Positions 9,101 through 17,155 of a stretch of DNA of 17,155 nt are shown here, one piece after another. Numbering within the stretch: position 1 is the first letter of the stretch; every line of letters begins with the position of its first letter. The notes beneath the pieces are model-generated. The model had not been told where the DNA came from. It was given only the letters and a program-made list of their open reading frames with translations, and made no database searches. The position numbers and the translations under genes were made by a program. The stretch comes from Oehlia diaphana. Taxonomy: Eukaryota; Glomeromycota; Glomeromycetes; Glomerales; Glomeraceae. The DNA lies in assembly GCA_003833135.1 (NCBI GenBank), contig QZLH01000257.1:13664-30818 (forward strand), written 5' to 3'.

Positions 9101-10106
9101 AAGTGTCATATAAAAGTTTATTATTAGAGATTTTTTTGACAATCATTATAACTCTGTTAAAATTCACACGTCCATAACTCTAGTTCGAGACAAGGTCACG
9201 GTTATCTTGCTTCATTATGTAGTTCGAAAATTATGCGCACGCCCACACGGTACAATTTATAGTATAATTTAAATTATTACGAGTACCTCGTGAATCAAAT
9301 AATATAATCGTTCCTGTTCAATAGCTCATAAAAATTTTTTACATAAAATAATAAAAAGTTATAGTTCGAAAAATGTATTCGCAACTGGTTAATTCTACTA
9401 TATCCGACAAAGAGATAAAATGAGAGAATTTACTCTTTAATATTACTAAACGTGAATATTTTATTATAAAATGTATTATAACCGGGATTACCAGACAATC
9501 TCGTTGGCAGATACGTTGCAATTGCACCATCGGTGGTTTCAGTGAAATTAGAAAAAGCTATTGTACTATTATTCCACACAATTTCTAGTCATACGCTCAT
9601 ACCTTTTGGGATTTATGTCTCAATGAGTATATAATATTTACACTATATTCTCATATACTTTTGTATAATTTTATTCTATCTTAAAAAAAAAATAATTTTT
9701 ATTTTTATTTCTATAAAGTTATTTGATTCTATCTTAAAAATGATTATAGTTTTAATTTATCTCATTACATTGAATTATTTTCTGACTATGCATTAAATAT
9801 TTTCGTAAAAATATTATTCCTTATTATAACAATGACTATTTCCTGTTCCCATAATTTAATTTTTTCGTTCCAGTGATTGAAATTTCCTTGTAACGAGTTT
9901 ATAATAGCGTTCGTTGTATTCTTATTTAAAAAAAGTAACGCCTTCTTGTTTCAATTCTCTTCAATCGAGTTAATTTTTGAAAAGAACGGCTTTAAAGTGA
10001 ATATCTGTTGACACTTGACATATTAGAGAAATTAGTCTTGTCAGATGCAAGGATTGTTGATGCTTTGAGAGCGTTCGCTTGGAATATTATTTGTCATTTG
10101 ATCAAT
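9101..10106. other. Intergenic stretch without a supported gene
   Basis: Mostly AT-rich. A 50-codon open frame at about 9482-9634 (+), containing GRYVAIAPSVVSVKLEK, and a 47-codon frame starting at 9996 (+) are the only segments with protein-like composition. Neither has a recognised family or a clear start, so no gene is called. Confidence 0.4.
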
Positions 10107-10111
10107 TACTT

Positions 10112-10257
10112 TACAGAAACTTCAAGATCGTAGCGATGACTTAATGCGCAGTAACTTCGTTATAAATATATAGCGACCACATTATGTAATCGTAAAGAAA
10201 TTACATATATGCAGTTACTGCGCATTAAGCCATCGCTACGATCTTGAAGTTTCTGTA
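10112..10257. mobile_element. Tc1/mariner-like MITE, 146 bp with 45-bp terminal inverted repeats
   Basis: The arm 10112-10156 begins TACAGAAACTTCAAGATCGT and is matched by the reverse complement of 10213-10257 with a single mismatch in 45. Pairing continues imperfectly for a few bases outward. The ends read TA-CAG...CTG-TA, compatible with a TA target-site duplication as in the Tc1/mariner superfamily. The 56-bp interior is AT-rich and non-coding. The inner arm ends carry GCGCAGTAACT/AGTTACTGCGC, a word found at several other places in the window. The near-identity of the arms suggests a fairly recent insertion or a selected hairpin. Confidence 0.8.
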
Positions 10258-10262
10258 TAGTA

Positions 10263-10667
10263 ATAAGAGTTTAATTAAAGATTACAGAAAATATTTACTT
10301 TAATATACTCATGTCGCATGTGCACAAAAATCGTCTTTACCACAGTCTCTTCGTCTATTTAAATCCTACCAGGGAAAAACAACTCTAGTATTATATACCC
10401 GAGAGATTCTTTGGTAAAAGCTTCAACATTTATATTAGTACTTACAAAATACTTTTAATGTTTAAAGGCTAATATATATTATATAACTTCATTTTCAAAT
10501 CCGGTATTAAGGATTCAATCTTATGAAATAATTATTAATAAATAATAAAAAAAGAATTATCAAAAAATAAGATCATCAAATTACCATAGAATTATGTCAT
10601 TAAAATAATTTGATCGGTAAATTTATATTGTAACACGATTACCAGGCTGAGCTGGGTGGTTTTAATT
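10263..10667. other. Intergenic stretch, nothing recognised
   Basis: AT-rich DNA between the MITE and the pseudogene at 10668. No convincing frame, repeat or regulatory signal was seen. Confidence 0.5.
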
Positions 10668-11237
10668 TCAATCCGTCCTTGCCATGTTTTCTAATTTTGA
10701 CTTCCATGTAGTAGTTGGTTGCTCTCTAAGGGTTCTGGAAGTAGAAGCCGGGCATTCCTTCTAGCTTTCGGACTATTGTTGGAATGAACCCCAAACATCT
10801 CCAATACTTCATTTGTCTCCATTGGAACAGGTTCATCCCCCGGTTCCTTAAAAAATTATGTCATATGAGTTCGGCTTTATTGATCAAGTAGAACATTAAT
10901 AGACTTGACTTACCAATTGGTCTTGGTCTAGTAACCTTACCAGTTGATCTAAAGTTAATGTCGTTCTTACGATCTTCGCGTTCCTTATACTCAAAGTATG
11001 CTAGAAGTTCAACGAATAGAGTTTAAATTTATTTTGTACGTCGTCCTCTTCAAAGGTTCCCCAGCCTCTTCAAACTCTTTTAATGCAGTTATACCAGAAA
11101 ATTTCTTGAAAGTTTCCTTCATTCCAGGCTTTTGTAATAATTATAAAGCCTTTTGGTGTCGTAAAGACTTTAGTTCCTCTGAATCCCTTTGGGCTTTGGC
11201 GACGTAAAGGCTTTAAAGAATTTAATTCATCCGACAT
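10668..11237 (-). pseudogene. Frameshifted pseudogene, unknown family
   Basis: A minus-strand region of higher GC than its surroundings that reads as protein only by changing frame. It opens with ATG (11237-11235) as MSDELNSLKPLRRQSPKGFR. It then shifts frame near 11120 to a segment with LKEFEEAGEPLKRTT, shifts again near 11015 to FVELLAYFEYKEREDRK and GKVTRPRPIG, and crosses a plausible 67-nt intron (10913-10847, GTAAGT...TTTTAAG). It continues with PGDEPVPMETNEVLEMFG and GVHSNNSPKARRNA, and ends after one more shift in SKLENMARTD with a TGA at 10668-10670. The hydrophilic, basic, proline-rich composition suggests a disordered or nucleic-acid-binding protein, perhaps transposon gag-like, but I do not recognise it. 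At least three frame changes make it very unlikely to be expressed as a single protein. Confidence 0.5.
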
Positions 11238-12008
11238 ATTGATAAGTTTTTTTTTTCGCGTTAAAAATAGTTAAAAATATTAAAAAAACTAAATGAATCA
11301 TTTCATATTTATTTAATCATTATAATATAAAATAATAAATGAATGGAAATTAATTGGTTGTCATAATAAAAATTGATGTTTCTATTGTGATTATCACAAT
11401 AAAAAACTGATTTAGATAAATATTTCTCTAAAAATTCAACATATTAGAGTAAATTTTATTGTATAAAATGATATAATATTTTACATATTTTTCTTATAAT
11501 AAAAATAAAATGGTAATGTATATTAGCTGTTTATTTAGTCAAACAAAACTATTGAAAAATCAAAAAATTATATAGTTCTATATTTTCGCAAATATTATTA
11601 TAAACAAACCATACAGTGAATTTAATTCCTTTTTGCTTTATTTAAATTATTGATAATTTATCATATTGTTTGCGCCACATAATAAAAATTAAATTTGAAT
11701 GTATAAAATTACAATTTATGTTACGCGATAGTCGATACATTCAAAAATTTTATTAATCGACTTAAGTAAATTTTATATTAAAATTTAACTAAAAATAAAG
11801 ACCTATTTACGTTAAAACAATCGCAGATCTTCCGAAATAATTTGACGGATAGATAAAGCCCATTAAATTATCCGGTCAATATGCTTTGATTTTTTAATTC
11901 GATTTTTTAATATCTAATTATAGTTTGTGAGCTGTCTCGTTAGCTTTCAAGACGGCTTGACCAGTTGAACTTAATCTCATCTTGAAAATAGCTCGATGGG
12001 TTGTGAGC
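11238..12008. other. Intergenic AT-rich stretch
   Basis: No gene is supported. The sequence is extremely AT-rich up to about 11820, then rises in GC toward the Mutator-like element. GTTAGCTTTCAAGACGGC and following bases (11939-11990) show no usable frame. Confidence 0.5.
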
Positions 12009-12017
12009 TGCGGCCTG

Positions 12018-12264
12018 AAATTCCCCAGTATCACCGTAGAAAAATGTCACATTCACGTGATCGTTTTTTATTCATCACAACCGTCACACCCCACTGCGTT
12101 TCCATTTTCTATAAGTACTGTATCTGAGGTACTTTGTTTTTTTTTCGAGTAGGCAAAACCTTATTAATCACCCTTATTCGTCACTGTTTATTTTCACGTG
12201 TTTGTGCATAACGCCGTAATGCGGGCCAAATGTGACATTTTTCTACGGTGATACTGGGGAAGTT
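12018..12264. mobile_element. Non-autonomous Mutator-like (MULE-type) MITE, 247 bp
   Basis: The terminal inverted repeats are 36 bp, beginning AA(A/C)TTCCCCAGTATCACCG. Positions 12021-12053 and 12229-12261 are perfectly complementary over 33 bp; the outer three bases differ by one (A against C). Directly outside both ends lies TGCGGCCTG, at 12009-12017 and 12265-12273, a 9-bp direct repeat of the length that Mutator-like transposition creates. The interior has no transposase and holds two CACGTG sites (12054-12059, 12195-12200) symmetrically placed just inside the repeats. The right end lies 121 bp upstream of the ATG at 12385, so the element sits in the promoter region of the BTB gene. Perfect arms suggest recent insertion. 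Confidence 0.85.
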
Positions 12265-12384
12265 TGCGGCCTGAGCTCTGCGGAACTTTAATCACTTAAA
12301 TGTGATCAACATTTAACCTTGATTGTAACGTCGTACATAACTTTAATTTCATTCAAACTTCGTTAAAAGAAAAAGAAAAAAAAA

Positions 12385-13883
12385 ATGACTTTTGAATGTT
12401 CTCACGATGTCGCTAACGATTTAGAAAAATTACTTGGACTTGAAGAAGGATACGACATTATTATTTATGCTGGTGAAAATGAAAATTTGCAAGAAATACA
12501 TGCTCATTCAATAATTTTACGTGTTAGGTCTGAATATTTTCATTCGGCGTTCTCTCAGAAACAGTATGAAATAAAAGATGGAAAATTTGTTTTTAGGAAA
12601 CCTAATATTTCACCTATCTTAGTTAAGATGATTTTAAGGTAGTAAATAAATATATATATATTAAAAGTTATCAATGTGAATAATAATATTTTATTACAAA
12701 ATTAATATCAAACCAATTTTTTTTTTTTTAAACAATTAGATTTATTTATTGCGGAAAAATTAATTTAAAGGAATTAGAAGAATATGATATTTTAAATCTT
12801 TCAATAGCAGTAAATGAATTTAACATTCAACCTTTGATTAATTACATTCAAGAATATTTGATCAAACATCATGATGAATTATTGCGAAAAAATCCTGTTG
12901 GTACCCTCGAAACAATTCATCAAAATAACATATTCACAGATTTATTGAATAGTTCATTTAAGAAAATATGTGAGGAACCACAAATATTATTTGATTCTGA
13001 TAAATTTAAAAATTTAAGTAGTCCTTTATTAGTATCATTTCTGAAAAGTGATGATTTATTATTAGATGAAATAGATATATGGGAAAATTTGATTAAATGG
13101 TGTTTATCTCAACATTCTAATATTTCAAAAGATCCTACACGATGGAATAATGAAGATATTACAATTATTGAGAGAAAAATTCGTGGTTTTATTCCATTAA
13201 TAAGATTTTTTTACATCACTTCAGAAAATTTTGTTACTAGAGTATATCCATTTAAAAGAATAATGCCAGAAGATTTGATTAATAAATTACTTATATTTCA
13301 CATGGCCCCAAATAAGCAATTAAATGAGGATATACGACCTCCAAGACAATCAAAATGTAATATTGATTCTGTTATAATAAATCACAATCACATTAAAATT
13401 TTCGCAAATTGGATTTATAGGAAAGAGAAAATCTTCGAATACATTCCCTTTAAGTTTAATCTTTTATATAGAGCCAGCAGGGATGGTAATGAAGGTGCAG
13501 TATTTCATGAAAAATGTGGTGATGGTGCTACTATTGTTATTGTAAAAGTTTCAGATTCGGAACAAATAGTTGGAGGATATAACCCACTTAGTTGGCATTT
13601 AAATTCAAGTGCAGTATGGAAATCTACTCATGATAGCTTTTTGTTCTCATTTACAGATAGAAATAACCTTGACAGTGCAAAAGTTGGTCATAGTTGTGGT
13701 GATGCGTATTCTATATGTTGTTCTAATGATAATAATTATGGTCCAGTATTTGGTCATGGTATTGATTTAAATCTTTATAAAAATGTTTGGTATAGCGATA
13801 AATCAGTATCTTATCCTAAATTAGGTATACCAAAAAAGTTTATTGCTGATGACTATGAAGTTTTTGAAGTCATCAAAAAATAA
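12385..13883 (+). CDS. BTB-BACK-TLDc domain protein (two exons, 465 aa)
   Basis: Exons 12385-12638 and 12740-13883 join through a 101-nt intron (GTAGTA...ATTAG) that splits an Arg codon (residue 85). The ATG opens MTFECSHDVANDL after an A-rich leader. Residues about 22-120 form a BTB/POZ domain (GYDIIIYAGE, then IHAHSIILRVRSEYF, then FIYCGKINL). Residues about 133-245 form a BACK-type helical region (LLLDEIDIWENLIKWCL). Residues about 294-463 form a TLDc domain (LLYRASRDG, FHEKCGDGATIVIVK, IVGGYNPLSW, FGHGIDLNL). BTB domains commonly dimerise and recruit substrates to Cullin-3 ubiquitin ligases. TLDc domains occur in OXR1/NCOA7-type proteins and are linked to oxidative-stress tolerance and V-ATPase regulation. 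The architecture is typical of a family I know to be hugely expanded in Rhizophagus; its biological role there is unknown. No break is seen. A MULE-type element lies immediately upstream. Confidence 0.93.
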
Positions 13884-14552
13884 CTATTCGACATTCAATT
13901 CATGTAGTAAAAATAAACTGTATTTAATCATACTATTTGATAAAGTTTGTTAAGTCATTTTCTTTATCATCATTAGTTTTACGTTATATCTGTTGATTAA
14001 AAATAAATAAATCCTTTTTGTTTAAATAATTTTAAATTTCTAATTCCAAATTATTATTTATTAAAAGAAAAATTATTATTTATTTCAGCAATCTGATAAA
14101 TAGTCATCAATCTAATGCTTGTAATCATTTTTTAAAGTGTTAATTTGAAAATTTTTTCTTCATATTTACTTATTATTAGGAATAATACTGTATAGTGTTT
14201 CATCAAATTATCAATACTCTCCTTAATTTTTTATCTCTCAATATAATTTCTTACCTAAAATCTCAGATTTTATTGATCTTATCAAGGCAAATATATTTAT
14301 ATCATTTTTCTTATAATAATTATTATAAATATTTACTAAACAATTCATATGTGGTGAATTACTTCCAGGATATTCATGTATTTTATCTGATTTACACAGT
14401 GAAATTTGATAAACTGGTTCTTCGATAAACCGGATTTGAGCCTAAACTGGACTTTTTTACTGGAACCAAATCACATATTTATTTATTTTATGTGAAGTTG
14501 GCAAGGCTATCTAAAAAAACATATTCGATCAAAGAAAGAATGTTCAACATAA
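13884..14552. other. Intergenic stretch downstream of the BTB gene
   Basis: Contains AATAAATAAAT near 14001, a possible polyadenylation region for the gene ending at 13883. The remainder is AT-rich with only chance frames. Confidence 0.4.
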
Positions 14553-14804
14553 AACCTGTCATCTAGTGGTTACCCAGCCAGACCCTTACTTCTTATATAT
14601 GTGGATGACCCCTTACCGCAACCAATAAAGAATCGGATCAGCCTAATTAAAAAAAAAAGACCTGTATTTCTTTCGACCAAATCGGTCACCACTTGTAAAT
14701 ACTGTCATAGATGGAGTGGTTCACTCTATTCTAATTGTTTTTTCCTGAAAATAAAACAAAAGAAGATAATCTATAAAAAAATAAAACTCCTAAATAAAAC
14801 ATAA
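14553..14804 (+). pseudogene. Zinc-knuckle-like ORF fragment, possible retroelement remnant
   Basis: An 83-codon frame opens after a TAA at 14550-14552 and has no ATG before its recognisable part. It reads LLLIYVDDPLPQPIKN, ISLIKKKRPVFLSTKSVTTC, then CKYCHRWSGSLYSNC, and ends in a lysine-rich AT-driven tail. The Cys-x2-Cys...Cys arrangement resembles the CCHC zinc knuckle of gag-like or RNA-binding proteins, but the third ligand (His) is missing and the final Cys is one position late, so the knuckle looks decayed. The family is not identified; this could be an isolated exon of another gene. No usable splice partner was found. Confidence 0.3.
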
Positions 14805-14885
14805 AAATCTAAGTTAAAACTAGTAACTAAAAAAATAAAGAACGGAATTCCTTATCTGAAATTCCTTATCTGAAGAATCCTTTGA

Positions 14886-15245
14886 CGATGCGGGCAGACG
14901 TAAACTATGAACGTAAATCTTTCTTTATGGATAGTTTCAATCTTATGTTGTGCGTCAGATGACGATTTGTGTCAGATGCAGCTGAACGCACAGCATATAT
15001 AAAGAATATTTGATACTGCGTTCGATAATAATTTGATCTGCAAGACTGTAATTTGGCGTTAAATAATGCAGGCTGACGTAAGCTTTCTGTTTGGGCATTA
15101 TTGAAAAAAAAAAAATTCCGATGCAACCTATGTTGAATATGTGCGTGTGTGTGAAGCTATCACGCTTCGATAATTTGATCTGCAAACTGTAATTTGGCGC
15201 TAAATAATGCGGGCTGGCGTAAGCCATGCACACGAAATCTTTCTT
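14886..15245. repeat. Decayed repeat array, three partial copies
   Basis: A motif of about 80 bp recurs directly. The fullest copy is 15166-15245 (TTCGATAATTTGATCTGCAA, then TAATTTGGCGCTAAATAATG and CGGGCTGGCGTAAGCC, ending GAAATCTTTCTTT). A second copy is at 15021-15082 with small insertions. A third, 14886-14926, retains only the GATGCGGGCAGACGTAAAC...AAATCTTTCTTT end. Spacing is about 140 bp. The minus strand of copies B and C translates in one common frame to related peptides (SPHYLAPNYSL and SLHYLTPNYSL), but without an ATG before the first copy or other coding signs. Confidence 0.65.
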
Positions 15246-15544
15246 TTGAATAACACAGTCAGCTTCAGCCTCATCATATTCATCATATTTAAATATAAAA
15301 AATATATAACATAGGATTTCATAAATTTTATTTTTTATCTCTGATATATTTATTTTTATTTTATTTATTTTAAGATACGAATATTTCGATAATTATCTCA
15401 ATTATCATTTTATTCTTTTTTCTCACTGGTTTGTTCTTTTTGAACATTGGCATTATGTTTTGTCGAATATTATCGTTATTAGTTAAATTTATTAATTGAA
15501 GATATTTTTGCATAGAATGTATATTTAGCATATTAATATTAAGT

Positions 15545-16692
15545 ATGGAGAAGTGTAAGCTATGCCAAATAAATTATTTAAAAGAAAATTTTACTAATTG
15601 GACCAGTGGTAATGAAATAATTGATAATTTTATACGACAAGAACAAATAAAAATTAATAACAAATCGACTATTATATTTGAATGGATTCCATATGATCAG
15701 TTTAATGACATTAAAGAAATATATGAAGATAGTTTTTTTGGAACTTATTCAGCAATATGGAAGTATGGTCCATTATATTGGGATGATCTGAATAAAAGAT
15801 ATTCAAGAATGTCACAAGATAAAAAAATTGTTATAAAATATATACATAATTTAAAAAGTATTAATGAATTTCTAAATAAGGTATGAAAATTACTATCCAT
15901 ACATTTTTATCCAAACCTATTAATATTAATTTATTTATTTTTTTTTTCTAACATTTAATAGGTTAAAACAGTTATATATAAATTTAAATTATATGGAATA
16001 TCCCAAAATCCGAGTACAAAGGATTAATTATAGTATTTAGAGATGATGGTAATTATTGTATAAAATGTAAGGAAATCTGTACATATATATATAGTAAGTG
16101 GTGCAGGCAATGTCAAACAAATTATTTAAAAGAAAATTTTACTAATTGGACTAGTGAGAATAAAAAAATTGATAAATTTATTCGAAAAAGACAATCCGAA
16201 ATTAATGATCCTTATGAAACAGTACTTGAAAGGATACCATATAATCAGTTTCATGACATTAATCTAATTACAACAAAATGGGAAGATGGACCATTATATT
16301 GGGATAGAAATATGAGAAAATATAACAAAATATCAAATGAAGTGGTTCATTTAAAATATTTGTATAATTTTCATAATATTGATGAAATTTTAAATGAGGT
16401 ATGAAAATTTTACATAAATTTAATTTAAATCTTTTATTTTAATTTATCTTTTAATATTTAATAGGTTGAAACACATTCATCTAATTTTAAAATATATGGA
16501 ATATCACAAAATCCAGATACATTAGTTTACATTATAATTTTTCAAGATAAAGATTATTGTATAAGATGTGCGCAAAATAAGCGGTGCGATCAACACCTAG
16601 TAAATTTGGTAGGAGAACTTTATGACTCTTTTAAAAAAATTGGGTGTAATGACGAAAATGACTTATACAATCAAATGGAAGATTTTATGTAA
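15545..16692 (+). pseudogene. Tandem kinase-N-lobe repeat gene (two units), frameshifted
   Basis: Exon pieces are 15545-15880, 15962-16398 and 16465-16692, with introns of 81 and 66 nt sharing GTATGAAAATT donors and ATTTAATAG acceptors. Unit 1 reads KCKLCQINYLKENFTNWTSG, EWIPYDQFNDI, SFFGTYSAIWKYGPLYWDD, IVIKYIHN and EFLNKV, then KLYGISQNPSTKD. Unit 2 repeats it as CRQCQTNYLKENFTNWTS, RIPYNQFHDI, WEDGPLYWD, VHLKYLYN and ILNEV, then YGISQNPDT. This order (Cys-pair motif, FTNWTSGN linker, glycine-loop region, beta-3 Lys, alpha-C Glu, YGISQ(N/D)P) is the N-terminal half of the Rhizophagus TKL-like kinase expansion as I know it. A TAA at 16025-16027 interrupts the frame; losing one base in the codon after KD explains it. 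The glycine loop is eroded in unit 1 and absent in unit 2, and no HRD or DFG region exists. The ATG is doubtful, since relic homology seems to extend upstream. If translated from there, the product would be about 133 aa. Confidence 0.65.
15571..16150 (+). repeat. Internal duplication, unit about 550 bp including an intron
   Basis: A 32-bp stretch is identical at 15571-15602 and 16119-16150, inside longer similarity covering the exon. The following intron boundaries are also alike (donors at 15881 and 16399, acceptors at 15961 and 16464). The repeat therefore duplicated genomic DNA with its intron, by unequal crossover or replication slippage rather than through RNA. Confidence 0.75.
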
Positions 16693-16968
16693 TTTACGTA
16701 TTTTTTACATATAGTACTCTTTTATATGTATTATTTTATTTCTTATATATTATGTATCAATATCCCTAGATTTTTCTTACTAGATTTAGTTTGTATAAGT
16801 TAGAGATTAACTTATAATAAACTCTTATTAAGTTTTTGAGGTAATCAAAAATAGCAAGGTTATCATTTAATATTTATGATTTCTATTATAAAAAAAGAAT
16901 TAAATTACTCTTTATTGAACTAAAGGATATGTTATATTTCATTAATTTTACTTTGCGTGGTATTTGGG

Positions 16969-17087
16969 CGTGCGTCAGTTAAAAAGGGGGAAATCTACGT
17001 TTTCATCATTTTGAGAAAAACGAAATTAACTTAGTTATTTGCAAGAAAAAACATTTTGCTTTCGTGCGTCAGTTAAAAGGAGGGAAA
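16969..17087 (+). repeat. Direct repeat CGTGCGTCAGTTAAAA.GG.GGGAAAT
   Basis: Copies at 16969-16994 and 17063-17087 lie 94 bp apart and differ by one indel and one substitution. They stand out for their GC-rich CGTGCGTCAG head and G-run. No gene is recognised from 16693 to the end of the window. Confidence 0.6.
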
Positions 17088-17155
17088 TTTGGTGGCTAAA
17101 CTTTTATCCATATCATGTAACTTCACCTTCATCATGTACGTCATGCTATTGCTAA

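Noticed and set aside
9339..9634. Open frames on both strands around 9339-9634
   Set aside because: Short, without start or splice context. The plus-strand piece (GRYVAIAPSVVSVKLEK) looks somewhat protein-like, but no family was recognised.
10998..11207. Plus-strand ORF of about 69 codons
   Set aside because: Antisense to the frameshifted pseudogene; its composition mirrors the coding segments on the other strand.
14195..14428. Plus-strand ORF downstream of the BTB gene
   Set aside because: Leu/Ile/Tyr/Asn-rich translation typical of AT-rich non-coding DNA, with no start context or motif.
14555..14640. tRNA-like A-box (CTAGTGGTTA)
   Set aside because: No matching B-box (GGTTCGANTCC), no acceptor-stem pairing and no cloverleaf could be built.

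Overview
The window looks like accessory, repeat-rich nuclear DNA of an arbuscular mycorrhizal fungus (Glomeromycotina, Rhizophagus-like). This is inferred from four things: very AT-rich sequence; small introns (52-101 nt) with GTAAGT/GTATG donors and TAG/AAG acceptors; a BTB-BACK-TLDc gene; and a run of tandem kinase-N-lobe units carrying the FTNWTSGN motif. The last two families are, as far as I know, greatly expanded in that lineage. Nothing bacterial is seen: no operons and no Shine-Dalgarno sites. No tRNA, rRNA or CRISPR was recognised.

Layout from left to right. 1-310: large inverted repeat built from 12-bp ACCGTTTAACCG units. 310-1047: short repeats. 1048-1829 (-): decayed C-terminal remnant of a non-LTR (LINE-type) retrotransposon. 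2978-3746 (-): intact three-exon gene for a 200-residue protein resembling the actinoporin/cytolysin family. 3747-6458: mostly non-coding, with a five-copy minisatellite, an orphan exon-like ORF (5060-5280, -), long homopolymers and GCAGTAACTGC palindromes. 6459-8369 (-): complete six-exon cytochrome P450 of 492 residues. 8370-10667: non-coding, with two inverted-repeat elements, one of them Tc1/mariner-like. 10668-11237 (-): frameshifted pseudogene of unknown identity. 12018-12264: non-autonomous Mutator-like element with near-perfect terminal inverted repeats and a 9-bp target duplication. 12385-13883 (+): two-exon BTB-BACK-TLDc gene of 465 residues. 13884-15540: non-coding apart from a zinc-knuckle-like remnant and a decayed repeat array. 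15545-16692 (+): broken gene of two tandem kinase-N-lobe half-domains. 16693-17155: non-coding, with a direct repeat.

The genes do not form an evident pathway. Three look intact (actinoporin-like, P450, BTB-TLDc). All belong to families typical of environmental interaction or signalling and are separated by transposon debris. The most unusual item is the tandem kinase-like gene: its repeat unit includes its intron, and it has lost the glycine loop and the whole C-lobe, so it cannot encode an active kinase. Exon structures were deduced by hand from splice consensus, reading-frame continuity and protein similarity. No alignment or expression data were available.
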